From the NCBI RefSeq assembly GCF_021601385.1, contig NZ_BQHO01000002.1:62001-126000 (forward strand): a DNA stretch of 64,000 nucleotides, read 5' to 3'. Each line of letters opens with the position of its first letter. Positions within the stretch are counted from its first letter, which is position 1. Source of the DNA: Pseudomonas parasichuanensis (GTDB lineage: Bacteria; Pseudomonadota; Gammaproteobacteria; Pseudomonadales; Pseudomonadaceae). Of the stretch, positions 8,217 to 17,745 are shown piece after piece. A model generated the notes under the pieces. It was given only the letters and a program-made list of their open reading frames with translations, was not told the origin of the DNA and did no database searches. Both the position numbers and the translations under genes were made by a program.

Positions 8217-9284
8217 TCATTTGTAGGTCAGGGTGAAACCCACCGAGGCGTTGGCCACGCCGCCGGTCGGGCGGTCCTTGCCCACCTGGATATAGCGCGC
8301 CGCCATGGCGATGTTCATGTCGCCATTGCTCATGCGCACCATCTGCACTTCTTCGGTCAACGCCATGGGTGTGAGGTCGGCCTTGAGCACCTGGACGCCG
8401 ACCCCGCGTGCATCGGAGTCACTGTTGAGCCCCAGTATGCCGCGCTGAGCATCCAGCACACTGGAGCCATTGCGTGGGTCCAGGCGTAAATGGGCGAAAT
8501 TTTCGTTGCCCGGCTCGGTACCGGCCTGGCAAGTACGCACCGGCACGATGAAGGCCTGGGTGTCGACAACACTGCCCTCCCCCTTGAACTCGTCCGCCCT
8601 CCAACTGCCCAGGGGAACGCTGACCTGAGTACCGGGTGCTCCAGGCAAACCGCACATAGCGGTGTTGATCGAACCGCCGGAAAAGACGATCTCCATCACT
8701 TTGCCAGCCCTCTCATGTGCAATTTCAACCAAGGTATGGCCGCCCAGGGATTGAGGCCCGACGCCAACGTCGACCGGACCGAACTTGATGATGCGGTAAT
8801 CCCATCTCAACGTTCGAAAGCCCAGCGTGATGCTGTCGGAAGAAGGGGTCATGGCCAGCGTGTGTGGTACTCCCCACCCAAAACGTCCGTGACCGGGCGT
8901 GTAGTTCCATCCACTGGCCGGCACGGGATAACCGTGGGATGCCGACATGACTACGCCGATCCCGGGAACTCGAGTCTGCAGAATCACCTCACCCGGCGCG
9001 ACCAACCCCGATCCGTAGATCAGGGGCATTGGCGACGTCACTTCGAAGCGATTGATTCCAGCACACCAGATCAACTCCGAGTGAATACTCTGCCACTCGT
9101 AATTCGGCAGGGATGGCCGAATGACCGCGCCCAGCGGCGCATCTCGCCCAACAAACAAATCACCTGGGTTGATCGATACCCGGGAGAAGAAACCGGCGGG
9201 AAAATCGCAGGCCAACACCTGCAGCGGGAACCACAGGGCAACCGCTGCGGCCACCCTGAACGTGCATTTGCAAGACAGTTTCAT
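8217..9284 (-). CDS. Fimbrial tip adhesin, last gene of a chaperone-usher operon
   Basis: 355 residues with an N-terminal signal peptide ending near LQVLA. The first two thirds match no family I recognise; the last 150 or so residues look like a pilin domain, with a cysteine pair (TAMCGLP, VRTCQAG) and the C-terminal beta-strand ending FTLTYK that chaperones bind. This two-domain plan is that of CUP tip adhesins. The N-terminal lectin part is visibly less GC-rich than its neighbours, typical of fast-evolving or transferred adhesins. It is the fourth gene of the minus-strand fimbrial operon, 58 bases after the usher. Ligand unknown. Confidence 0.75.
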   Translation of the reverse strand: MKLSCKCTFRVAAAVALWFPLQVLACDFPAGFFSRVSINPGDLFVGRDAPLGAVIRPSLPNYEWQSIHSELIWCAGINRFEVTSPMPLIYGSGLVAPGEVILQTRVPGIGVVMSASHGYPVPASGWNYTPGHGRFGWGVPHTLAMTPSSDSITLGFRTLRWDYRIIKFGPVDVGVGPQSLGGHTLVEIAHERAGKVMEIVFSGGSINTAMCGLPGAPGTQVSVPLGSWRADEFKGEGSVVDTQAFIVPVRTCQAGTEPGNENFAHLRLDPRNGSSVLDAQRGILGLNSDSDARGVGVQVLKADLTPMALTEEVQMVRMSNGDMNIAMAARYIQVGKDRPTGGVANASVGFTLTYK

Positions 9285-9342
9285 CGTTCACCTTTGCTTG
9301 TTGCGTTTCATCTGCGTACCCAGCCATCTGCGTGTGATGAAC

Positions 9343-11832
9343 TCAATGACCGGACACCACGTCGCCCACCCGACAAATGCTGTTCATCTGCCTGTAGCCC
9401 TGCGCCGGCTTATCGCCCGCCGCAGTCAGCAATACCTGGCACTTCTGGAATGCTGCCCGCCCCCAACGCACCGTCACTGCCCCTGCTTGCACTTCCAGCG
9501 CCAGCAACACCTGCCCCCCCGGCCCGACCACCCCGACCGTGCGCTGCTCGCCATCCACCACCTGCGCCCCGAACGGCGGCAGCCCGCCATCCTCCAGGCG
9601 CAGGTTGAGCAACACCTTTTCCACCTGCTGGGCGGCGAACGCGGCCTTGACCACCGCCCCCCGGCGCGGCACCACGTTGGTCACGCCGTTGTCGATCTCG
9701 GTGTGGTGGTCCAGCCCGCTGGTGTCCAGGCTCACGCGGTTCTTGCGGTAGGGCGTGAGGTACGGGATCAGCGCGTAGCCACTGCTGTTGGTCCGGGTGC
9801 CTGGCGCGTTGGCCAAACCGACGTTCGGGGTGTCGGCCACGTGCACCAGCCCCACGGTTTCGCCAAGGGTGTGGCCAAGGGCGACGCCGCCGCCGTGGGC
9901 CAGCAACGAACCCGACGCACTGAGATTGACCTGCTGATAGTGCTCGCCGGCACTCACCCCGGCCCCCAACTGGGCGAACGGTGCCAGGTAGTTGAGCGAC
10001 GCCGAACCACTGCCACCGGAGCGCTCGGCATGGCTGGCATCGACGGCGTAGTTGAGGTTGCCGGCGCGCCCCCGGTAACCGGCGCGCTGGTCGAAGCTGC
10101 CGTCGTTGTTACGGCTCAGCGCCAGGCTGGTGCTGCTGCCACCGCCCAGCGGGATGGAGACGTTGAAGCTGATGAAACTCGACTGGCCGAACGAGTCCAC
10201 CAGGCTCTTGCTGGCGTACACCCCATAGCTGACGCCGCGGTACACGGTGTTTACGCCCAGCTGCAGCTGGCGCTCGCGGCGCGAAGTGTTCCAGTAGTCC
10301 TGCTGGCTGAGGTTCAGGTAGAGCGAGGTGTTGCCGAAGTTCTGGTTGATGCTGGCCTGCACCCGGCTGCGCTTGGTCATGCGGTTGAAGTCATCGCCCT
10401 GGTGCTGCCACACCGCTTCGCTGAAGTCGCGGTAACCCTCGGTGGAGTAGCGGTAGCCGGCGAAGCGCACCGAAGTGCCGGTGGCGAAGGCCTTGCCGTA
10501 GCGGATGCCGTAGCTGCGGCCCTGGTCGGTGCGCCCATCGCGGCCCTCGGTGCGGGCTTGGGTCAGGTCCAGCGAAACGGCGCCCAGGCTGCCCAGGTTC
10601 TTGCCCAGGCCCACCTGCGTGGCGCGGTAGAAATCGTTGCCCAGCAACCCGCCGGACAGGGTGTAGTCATAGGGCAGGCCATAGGCGAGCGTGGCCTGTG
10701 CCAGCCCCGGGCGGTTGCCGTTTTCATCGGCGGCGTTGTATTCACCGAAAGTCAGGCCATAGCGCCAGGTGTTCTCGCGCAGCAGGTTGCCCAGGGTCGC
10801 ATAAGGCTGGGTGAAGCGCCGCTCGCGGCCATCGGCCTCGGTGATGATCACCTCCAGGTCGCCGCTGCCGCTGGAAGCATTGAGGTCGTTGATCTCGAAC
10901 GGCCCGGGCGGCACGAAGGTGGAGTACAGCGAGTAACCGTTGTGGCGCACCTCGACCCGCGCGCGGGTTTCGGCTACGCCACGGATCACCGGGGCGTAGC
11001 CCTGCATCGAGTCGGGGAGCATGCCAATGTCGCTGGCCAGCTGCACCCCGCGAAACGGCAGGCTGTCGAACACATCCCCGGCGGTGAAACTTTCGCCCAG
11101 GGTGAACGTGCCGAAGCTGCCGGGCAGGTCGGTCTGGGCGTAGCTGGTCGAGCGCTGCCACTGCCGGCGCCCCTGCTGATCCTGGTTGTAGTTGCCGCTG
11201 GAGCGCAGGCGCCAGCCGGCGAGATTGAAGCCGCCATTGAGATACAGGCTGAACTGGTTGTGATTGCCCTGCCCGGCGCTGTGCCCCTGGGTGCCGGTGA
11301 ACTGGTAGTTGAGCAAACCGGCGTTGATCCCCGCGTCCCACTCCTCTGGCGCGACATAGCCCGCCGCATCACGGCGCAGGGCCACCTGTGGCACGCTGAT
11401 GTCCAGCGCCAGGTAGGCGGGGTCGAAGGTGACCAGCGCCCCCTCGATTACCCCCTGCAGGTCGACGCAGTCGAGCGTGTCGAGTGCGGCCTGGTCGATG
11501 AAGGCGGCCAGTTTCACGCCCATCCCGTCGAGCATCGCCGGGCTCAGGCAGGCACGCACCTCACCCTTGCCTGCATCGTCGAAACGCAGCTCGCGGCGGT
11601 CATAGAAGCTCTGGTTGAGGCGGATGCTCACCCGGTGCAGCCCCGGGGCTACCTGGGCGTTGTGGGCAATGGCCTCCAGGTCCAGGTTGGGGCCCGCCGA
11701 GCCGCCGCCGAAGGGCTGCATGAAGCTGCTGTCGAACGTCGCCGCCTGTGTACAAGGCATGCTGACGCTAACCAGGCAGGCGAGCAGGGCTGGGCCGCCG
11801 GCACGAAGCCGGTGGCAGGAATACTTGGGCAT
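9343..11832 (-). CDS. Fimbrial outer-membrane usher (FimD/PapC family)
   Basis: 829 residues, the normal usher length. After a signal peptide come the N-terminal periplasmic domain (FDSSFMQPFGG...DLEAIAHNAQVAPGLHRVSIRLN), the 24-stranded barrel with the plug domain, and C-terminal domains with the GKVLLN-like segment VEKVLLNLRLEDGGLPPFGAQV. It receives chaperone-subunit complexes and assembles the pilus across the outer membrane. Third gene of the operon: fimbrin, chaperone, usher, adhesin. The 31-base gap to the chaperone fits co-transcription. Confidence 0.93.
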   Translation of the reverse strand: MPKYSCHRLRAGGPALLACLVSVSMPCTQAATFDSSFMQPFGGGSAGPNLDLEAIAHNAQVAPGLHRVSIRLNQSFYDRRELRFDDAGKGEVRACLSPAMLDGMGVKLAAFIDQAALDTLDCVDLQGVIEGALVTFDPAYLALDISVPQVALRRDAAGYVAPEEWDAGINAGLLNYQFTGTQGHSAGQGNHNQFSLYLNGGFNLAGWRLRSSGNYNQDQQGRRQWQRSTSYAQTDLPGSFGTFTLGESFTAGDVFDSLPFRGVQLASDIGMLPDSMQGYAPVIRGVAETRARVEVRHNGYSLYSTFVPPGPFEINDLNASSGSGDLEVIITEADGRERRFTQPYATLGNLLRENTWRYGLTFGEYNAADENGNRPGLAQATLAYGLPYDYTLSGGLLGNDFYRATQVGLGKNLGSLGAVSLDLTQARTEGRDGRTDQGRSYGIRYGKAFATGTSVRFAGYRYSTEGYRDFSEAVWQHQGDDFNRMTKRSRVQASINQNFGNTSLYLNLSQQDYWNTSRRERQLQLGVNTVYRGVSYGVYASKSLVDSFGQSSFISFNVSIPLGGGSSTSLALSRNNDGSFDQRAGYRGRAGNLNYAVDASHAERSGGSGSASLNYLAPFAQLGAGVSAGEHYQQVNLSASGSLLAHGGGVALGHTLGETVGLVHVADTPNVGLANAPGTRTNSSGYALIPYLTPYRKNRVSLDTSGLDHHTEIDNGVTNVVPRRGAVVKAAFAAQQVEKVLLNLRLEDGGLPPFGAQVVDGEQRTVGVVGPGGQVLLALEVQAGAVTVRWGRAAFQKCQVLLTAAGDKPAQGYRQMNSICRVGDVVSGH

Positions 11833-11863
11833 TACGGTTACTCGATCAGAGTGCGGGCAAGAA

Positions 11864-12595
11864 TCAACGTGCAGCGCTGAGGCTGACCCGTTCGGGTGTG
11901 GTGTAGCCGCCGTAGTCGTTGATCACCGAAAACTCGACGCTGTTGGGCGTCCAGCCCAGGCGCGGGGCGATGGCGTACTGACGGGTGGAGAACGGTGCGA
12001 CCATCACCGGCTTGTCGATCTCACTGTGGCGCGCGCCATCGGCGACCTTGATATGGATGAACGAGACGTGGAACGGCGTCGGGTTGTGCACCTGCAACTG
12101 CGCGTGACCGGCCTCCTGGCGGATGGCCCATTCCAACCGCGGCAAGGCTTCCAGCAGGCTGCCTTGCAGGCCTTTGGGCCGGTAGAACAGCTTGATGCGG
12201 GTGCGCAGGGCGATCTTCAGGGTATTGCCGTCGTCACTGCCGGCCGCCGGGATTTCCTGGGCGTTGAAGTAGAACACCGACTCGCGATCACTGGGCAGGT
12301 CATGCGCGGTGGGCACGATGCGAACCAACTGCTCCTTCATTGCATCCAGCCGGAACAGCGGCGGCGTGGCGATGAACGGCGCGCTGACGGCGTGGTCGTC
12401 GGCTTCGGTGTTGATCCAGGCCTGCACCGCATAGGGCTTGTCGGTGCCATTGCCGGCAGTGATCGAGGCATCGCGCTTGCTGGCATCGAAGATGATGCGG
12501 GTGCCGCTCAGGGTGACACCCGCCTGTGCATTGGCGGACAGCAGCGCCAGCAGCAACGCTGCGGCCAGCAGCCGCTGTGGATAAGTGCGAAACAT
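11864..12595 (-). CDS. Periplasmic fimbrial chaperone (PapD family)
   Basis: 243 residues with signal peptide (LLAAALLLALLSANAQA) followed by the two Ig-like domains of PapD chaperones. The strand VTLSGTRIIFDASKRDASI has the subunit-anchoring arginine, and the family signature YFNAQEIPA and the second conserved basic residue (TRIKLFYRPKGL) are present. It donates a strand to fold pilin subunits and delivers them to the usher. Start at 12595 uses AGGGG 6 bases upstream; a GTG immediately before is in frame. Confidence 0.93.
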   Translation of the reverse strand: MFRTYPQRLLAAALLLALLSANAQAGVTLSGTRIIFDASKRDASITAGNGTDKPYAVQAWINTEADDHAVSAPFIATPPLFRLDAMKEQLVRIVPTAHDLPSDRESVFYFNAQEIPAAGSDDGNTLKIALRTRIKLFYRPKGLQGSLLEALPRLEWAIRQEAGHAQLQVHNPTPFHVSFIHIKVADGARHSEIDKPVMVAPFSTRQYAIAPRLGWTPNSVEFSVINDYGGYTTPERVSLSAAR

Positions 12596-12659
12596 CACAG
12601 ACCCCTTTTCGGTTGGAGGCGAACTGCGCCCTCGGGCGAAGGCGCAGGCACTGCCAGGT

Positions 12660-13208
12660 TTACTGGATGTTCACGGTGAACTGCGCCTTGGCGTTGGCCG
12701 GGCCGGCAGTGGCGGCACCGGTGGCGATGTAGTTGGCGGTGAAGCGCATCGGCTCACTGAGGTTGGCGTACTGGGCGGACGGTTCGGAAACCGCCAGTTC
12801 AGTACCCGAGTAGTCACGCAGCTGCACCGCCACGTTGCTGGCCGCACCGGCAACCGGCTCCAGGGCCAGCCACTGGCCCGAAGCGCCGGCGGAACCGCTG
12901 ATCGGCAGGAAGGTCACGGTGGCGGCCTTGCCGGTGATGTCACAGCCCGGGTCGCTGGCGTCCACCTGCAGGGTGAACGCGCCACCGCCGGCCACGTCGC
13001 CGGCCTTGGCCAGGCTGCTCACCGGCACCTGGTCACCCAGCTTGACCACGCCCTTGGCACCACCGGTGCCATTGCCGATTTCGATGGCGCAAGTGCTGTT
13101 GATAATGGTGCCTTCGAAGCTGATCTCGCCATCGGCAGCTTGTGCGAACTGGCTCGCGCCCACCAATGCCACTGCGGCGGCCAGGCCGCTCAAGGTTACC
13201 TTTTTCAT
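12660..13208 (-). CDS. Major type-1-like fimbrial subunit
   Basis: 182 residues with signal peptide (MKKVTLSGLAAAVALVGA...AQA). The mature pilin domain has the canonical pattern GTIINSTCAIE for the first cysteine, a second cysteine in DPGCDITGK, and a C-terminal donor strand ending AKAQFTVNIQ, as in FimA-type fimbrins. A GGGAG site precedes the ATG at 13208; the longer open frame upstream is not needed. First gene of the operon, so its promoter lies in 13209-13480 together with that of the divergent efflux genes. It is the only plain subunit gene; the shaft would be a homopolymer capped by the adhesin. Confidence 0.92.
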   Translation of the reverse strand: MKKVTLSGLAAAVALVGASQFAQAADGEISFEGTIINSTCAIEIGNGTGGAKGVVKLGDQVPVSSLAKAGDVAGGGAFTLQVDASDPGCDITGKAATVTFLPISGSAGASGQWLALEPVAGAASNVAVQLRDYSGTELAVSEPSAQYANLSEPMRFTANYIATGAATAGPANAKAQFTVNIQ

Positions 13209-13349
13209 GGATGCTCCCTTTTGATACTGCGCGTTGTGCGCATGAATGGTCCTGTGCAACGGCAGCCAAGTGGCGGCCGGGTACGGGAACCATCATGCCG
13301 AGCGCAGCGCATCGGCTCTTGGCGAAACGGAGCAAGCCGAGGGCCGCGA

Positions 13350-13376
13350 TTTCCCAAGTCAATCGGGAAATTTCCC
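13350..13376. promoter_or_regulatory. Probable operator: GGGAAATTTCCC palindrome plus a half-site
   Basis: A perfect 12-bp palindrome GGGAAATTTCCC lies at 13365-13376, with another TTTCCC half-site at 13350-13355, two helical turns (21 bases) away, in the shared upstream region of the fimbrial operon and mexM-like gene. A regulator dimer pair binding here is an inference; I cannot name it. Confidence 0.45.
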
Positions 13377-13480
13377 AAGGCCTATAGGAAACTGACAACG
13401 GTGTCAGCCAGCGGTCATGCTGGCGACCCGAAGCACAGGCTATAAGAAACCATCCCCTCCCCTTGACCGGCCGCCGCGAC

Positions 13481-14647
13481 ATGACCCGACCCCCGCTACG
13501 CAAACCCCTGATCCTGCTGGTCGTCGCCGCGCTGATCGCCGCCGCCCTGTGGCTGCGCCTGGCCCCGGACACCCCGCATAGGCCCAGCGGCGCCAACGCC
13601 ATCCCGGTGCGGGTGGTCAGCGTCGCCCAACAGGATGTGCCGCGTTACCTGAGCGCCATCGGCTCGGTGCTGTCGCTGCACAGCGTCGAGGTGCGCCCGC
13701 AGGTCGAAGGCGTACTGACGCAGGTGCTGGTCAAGGAAGGGCAATGGGTGAAGGCCGGCGACCTGCTGGCCACCCTCGACGACCGGGCGATCCGCGCCAA
13801 CCTCGACCAGGCCCGAGCCCAGCTCGGCCAGACCCAGGCCCAGGTGCAGGTGGCCAACGTCAACCTCAAGCGCTACCAGTTGTTGAGTACCGATGACGGG
13901 GTGTCGAAGCAGACCCTGGACCAGCAGCAGGCGCTGGTGAATCAGCTGCAGGCGACCCTCAAAGGCAACCAGGCGGCCATCGACAATGCCGCCGTGCAGC
14001 TCAGCTATACGCAGATCCGCTCGCCGGTGACCGGGCGGGTGGGTATTCGCAACGTCGACCCCGGCAACCTGGTGCGCACCAGCGATACGCAAAGCCTGTT
14101 CAGCGTCACCCAGATCGACCCCATCGCCGTGGAGTTCTCGTTGCCCCAGCAACAATTGCCGACCCTGCAGCACCTGCTCAAGGCGCCCTCGCCCGCCGAA
14201 GTCGAGGCCTACATGGACGCCGACGGCGAGCGCAGCCTGCTCGCCAAGGGCCAGCTGATGCTGATCGACAACCAGGTCTCGGCCAATACCGGCACGGTGC
14301 GGGTCAAGGCCGAGTTCGACAACAAGGACGGCCAGCTATGGCCGGGCCAGTTGGTCACCGTGCGCCTGCGCACCGCCGTGGACGAGAACGCCCTGGTGGT
14401 GCCGCCACCGGTGGTGCAACGCAGCATCGACGGGCACTTCGTCTATCGCCTGGACGGCGACAAGGTCACCAGCGTGCCAGTGAAAGTGCTGTACCAGGAC
14501 AGCACGCTGAATATCGTCGCCGGGGTGAAGCCCGGCGACCGCCTGGTGCTCGATGGCCAGTCGCGGCTCAAGCCCGGCTCCAAGGTCGAAGTCACCCCCG
14601 ACGCCCCAGCACCGGCTGAAATGGCCGACCGCAGGAGCCAGCCATGA
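13481..14647 (+). CDS. mexM: RND efflux periplasmic adaptor (MexM/MdtA-like)
   Basis: 388-residue membrane-fusion protein. It has an N-terminal membrane anchor (PLILLVVAALIAAALWLRL), a lipoyl half-motif (VRPQVEGVLTQVLVKEGQWVKAGDLLATLD), a coiled-coil hairpin (about 95-160), the second lipoyl half (IRSPVTGRVG) and a beta-barrel domain. It bridges the inner-membrane pump to an outer-membrane channel. ATG at 13481 preferred over an in-frame TTG at 13463; the ribosome site is weak. Its stop overlaps the next start (ATGA). Gene order mexM, mexN, regulator, kinase matches the MexMN locus of P. aeruginosa, on which the symbol rests. Confidence 0.82.
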   Translation: MTRPPLRKPLILLVVAALIAAALWLRLAPDTPHRPSGANAIPVRVVSVAQQDVPRYLSAIGSVLSLHSVEVRPQVEGVLTQVLVKEGQWVKAGDLLATLDDRAIRANLDQARAQLGQTQAQVQVANVNLKRYQLLSTDDGVSKQTLDQQQALVNQLQATLKGNQAAIDNAAVQLSYTQIRSPVTGRVGIRNVDPGNLVRTSDTQSLFSVTQIDPIAVEFSLPQQQLPTLQHLLKAPSPAEVEAYMDADGERSLLAKGQLMLIDNQVSANTGTVRVKAEFDNKDGQLWPGQLVTVRLRTAVDENALVVPPPVVQRSIDGHFVYRLDGDKVTSVPVKVLYQDSTLNIVAGVKPGDRLVLDGQSRLKPGSKVEVTPDAPAPAEMADRRSQP

Positions 14648-17600
14648 ACACCCGCAACGGCGTCTCGGCCTGGTGCATCGACCACCCCATCGCCACCCTG
14701 CTGCTGACCTTCGCCCTGGTGCTGCTGGGTGCCATCGACTTCCCGCGCCTGCCGGTGGCGCCGCTGCCCGAAGCGGACTTCCCGACCATCCAGGTCACCG
14801 CCCAGCTACCCGGCGCCAGCCCGGAAACCATGGCTTCATCGGTGGCAACACCCCTGGAAGTGCAGTTCAGCGCCATCCCCGGCATGACCCAGATGACCAG
14901 CAGCAGCGCCCTGGGCTCGACCAACCTGATCCTGCAGTTCACCCTCGACAAGAACATCGACACCGCCGCCCAGGAAGTGCAGGCGGCGATCAACACCGCC
15001 ACCGCGCGCCTGCCCCAGGACATGCCCAGCCCGCCGACCTGGCGCAAGGTCAACCCGGCCGACAGCCCGGTGCTGATCCTTACCGTCAGCTCCGCGCAGA
15101 TGCCCGGCAACGAGCTCAGCGACTACGCCGAAACCCTGCTGGCGCGCCAGCTCAGCCAGATCGACGGGGTCGGCCTGATCAACATCACCGGCCAGTTGCG
15201 CCCGGCGATCCGCGTGCAGGCCCAGCCGGAGAAACTCGCCGCCATCGGCCTGACCCTCGCCGATATCCGCCTGGCCATCCAGCAGACCAGCCTCAACCTG
15301 GCCAAGGGTGCGTTGTACGGCGAACACAGCGTGTCGACCATTGCCGCCAACGACCAGCTGTTCCACCCCGAGGACTATGCGCGGTTGATCGTCAGCTACC
15401 GCAAAGGCGCGCCCGTGCACCTTGCCGACGTGGCCAAGGTGATCAACGGCGCCGAGAATGCCTACGTCAAGGCCTGGTCGGGTGACCAGCCGGGGCTCAA
15501 CCTGGTGATCTTCCGCCAGCCCGGGGCGAACATCGTCGACACCGTGGACCGGGTGCTCGATGCCCTGCCGCGCCTGCAGGAAATGCTGCCGGCGTCGGTC
15601 GAGGTGTCGGTGCTGCAAGACCGCACCCAGACCATCCGCGCCTCGCTGCACGAGGTGGAGCTGACGCTGATGATCGCCGTGGCCCTGGTGATCGGGGTGA
15701 TGGCGCTGTTCCTGCGCCAGTGGTCGGCAACCATGGTGGTGTCCAGCGTGCTGGGCGTGTCGTTGATCGCCAGCTGCGCGTTGATGTACGTGTTCGGTTT
15801 CAGCCTCAACAACCTGACCCTGGTGGCCATCGTGATTGCCGTGGGCTTCGTGGTCGACGATGCCATCGTGGTGGTGGAAAACATCCACCGCCACCTGGAG
15901 GCCGGCGACGACAGCCGCACCGCCGCGCTCAAGGGCGCCGGCGAGATCGGTTTCACCGTGGTGTCGATCAGCTTCTCGCTGATTGCCGCATTCATCCCGC
16001 TGCTGTTCATGGGCGGTGTGGTCGGGCGGCTGTTCAAGGAATTCGCCCTCACCGCCACGGCCACCATCCTGATTTCGGTGGTGGTGTCGCTGACCTTGGC
16101 GCCGACGCTGTGCGCGCTGTTCATGCGCAAGCCGCCGCAGGAGCAGCACGGCGGCTTCGGCCAGCGCCTGCTGGGCTGGTACGAGAAAGGCCTGGACCGC
16201 GCCCTGGCGCACCAACGCCTCACCCTCGGCATCTTCGGCATCACCCTCGCCCTGGCGGTGGTCGGCTATGTCGGCATCCCCAAGGGCTTCTTCCCGCTGC
16301 AGGACACCGGCTTCATCCTCGGCACCACCGAGGCGGCGGCGGACGTGTCCTACCCATTGATGATCGAAAAACACCTGGCCCTGGCCAAGATCATCGGCGA
16401 CGACCCGGCGGTGCGCGCGTTCTCCCATTCGGTGGGGGTGACCGGCAGCAACCAGACCATCGCCAACGGCCGCTTCTGGATCTCGCTCAAGCCGCGCGGC
16501 GAGCGCGATGTCTCGGCCAGCGAATTCATCGACCGCCTGCGGCCCAAGCTGGCCCAGGTGCCCGGCATCGTCCTGTACATGCGCGCAGGCCAGGACATCA
16601 ACCTCAGCTCCGGCCCCTCGCGCACCCAGTACCAGTACGTGCTCAAGAGCAACGACGGCGTGGCGCTGAACCTGTGGACCCAGCGCCTGACCGACCGCCT
16701 GCGGGAAAACCCGGCGTTGCGTGACCTGTCCAACGACCTGCAACTGGGCGCCAGCGTGACCCGCATCGACATCGACCGCCAGGCCGCGGCGCGCTTCGGC
16801 CTGACCACCACCGACGTCGACCAGGCGCTGTACGACGCCTTCGGCCAGCGGCAGATCAGCGAGTTCCAGACCGAGACCAACCAGTACAAGGTGATCCTCG
16901 AACTGGACGCCCGTCAGCGCGGCAAGGCCGAGAGCCTCAACTACTTCTACCTGCGCTCGCCGCTGTCGGGCGAGATGGTGCCGCTGTCGGCGCTGGCCCA
17001 TGTGGCGCCGCCCAGCACCGGGCCACTGTCGATCAGCCACGACGGCCTGTTCCCGGCCGCCAACCTGTCGTTCAACCTGGCCCCCGGCGTGGCCCTGGGC
17101 GATGCGGTGCAGATCCTCGAACGCACCCAGCGCGAGCTGGGCATGCCCGACTCCATCGCCGGCAACTTCCAGGGCGCGGCCCAGGCGTTCCAGAGTTCGC
17201 TGTCGAGCCAGCCGTACCTGATCCTCGCTGCGCTGGTGGCGGTGTACATCATCCTCGGCGTGCTCTACGAGAGCTTCGTGCACCCGCTGACCATCATCTC
17301 CACCCTGCCCTCGGCGGGCCTGGGGGCGATCATCCTGCTGTGGGGCACCGGGCAGGACTTCAGCATCATGGGGCTGATCGGCGTGGTGCTGCTGATCGGC
17401 ATCGTCAAGAAGAACGGCATCCTGCTGATCGACTTCGCCCTCGAAGCCCAGCGCCAGCATGGCATGACGCCCGAGCAGGCGATCCGCCAGGCGTGCCTGG
17501 TGCGCTTTCGCCCGATCATCATGACCACCCTGGCCGCGCTGCTTGGCGCGGTGCCGTTGATGTTCGGCTTTGGCGCCGGCGCCGAGCTGCGCCAGCCACT

Positions 17601-17736
17601 GGGTATCGCGGTGGTGGGCGGGCTGCTGGTAAGCCAGGCGCTGACGCTGTTCTCCACCCCGGTCATATACTTGGCCCTGGAGCGCCTGTTCCACCGCCGC
17701 CAGGCTGCCATCGCCGCCGCGCCGACCGCCCGCTGA
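14644..17736 (+). CDS. mexN: RND multidrug efflux transporter (MexN/MdtC-like)
   Basis: 1030-residue HAE1-type proton-driven pump with twelve predicted membrane helices in the usual 1+5, 1+5 arrangement around two large periplasmic loops. The first helix is preceded by CIDHPIATLLL. TM4 carries the proton-relay acidic pair in VGFVVDDAIVVVENIHRHLE, and the second half has the conserved GIVKKNGILLIDFALE and VRFRPIIMTT segments. No outer-membrane factor gene follows, consistent with use of a chromosomally separate OprM/TolC-type channel, as known for MexMN. Substrates cannot be read from sequence. Confidence 0.86.
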   Translation: MNTRNGVSAWCIDHPIATLLLTFALVLLGAIDFPRLPVAPLPEADFPTIQVTAQLPGASPETMASSVATPLEVQFSAIPGMTQMTSSSALGSTNLILQFTLDKNIDTAAQEVQAAINTATARLPQDMPSPPTWRKVNPADSPVLILTVSSAQMPGNELSDYAETLLARQLSQIDGVGLINITGQLRPAIRVQAQPEKLAAIGLTLADIRLAIQQTSLNLAKGALYGEHSVSTIAANDQLFHPEDYARLIVSYRKGAPVHLADVAKVINGAENAYVKAWSGDQPGLNLVIFRQPGANIVDTVDRVLDALPRLQEMLPASVEVSVLQDRTQTIRASLHEVELTLMIAVALVIGVMALFLRQWSATMVVSSVLGVSLIASCALMYVFGFSLNNLTLVAIVIAVGFVVDDAIVVVENIHRHLEAGDDSRTAALKGAGEIGFTVVSISFSLIAAFIPLLFMGGVVGRLFKEFALTATATILISVVVSLTLAPTLCALFMRKPPQEQHGGFGQRLLGWYEKGLDRALAHQRLTLGIFGITLALAVVGYVGIPKGFFPLQDTGFILGTTEAAADVSYPLMIEKHLALAKIIGDDPAVRAFSHSVGVTGSNQTIANGRFWISLKPRGERDVSASEFIDRLRPKLAQVPGIVLYMRAGQDINLSSGPSRTQYQYVLKSNDGVALNLWTQRLTDRLRENPALRDLSNDLQLGASVTRIDIDRQAAARFGLTTTDVDQALYDAFGQRQISEFQTETNQYKVILELDARQRGKAESLNYFYLRSPLSGEMVPLSALAHVAPPSTGPLSISHDGLFPAANLSFNLAPGVALGDAVQILERTQRELGMPDSIAGNFQGAAQAFQSSLSSQPYLILAALVAVYIILGVLYESFVHPLTIISTLPSAGLGAIILLWGTGQDFSIMGLIGVVLLIGIVKKNGILLIDFALEAQRQHGMTPEQAIRQACLVRFRPIIMTTLAALLGAVPLMFGFGAGAELRQPLGIAVVGGLLVSQALTLFSTPVIYLALERLFHRRQAAIAAAPTAR

Positions 17737-17745
17737 GACAAGACC

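Noticed and set aside
9121-11880. A 919-codon plus-strand frame opposite the usher gene, and a 974-codon one opposite fruB (28897-31821)
   Set aside because: Both are antisense shadows; the opposite strands carry complete usher and EIIA-HPr-EI motifs.
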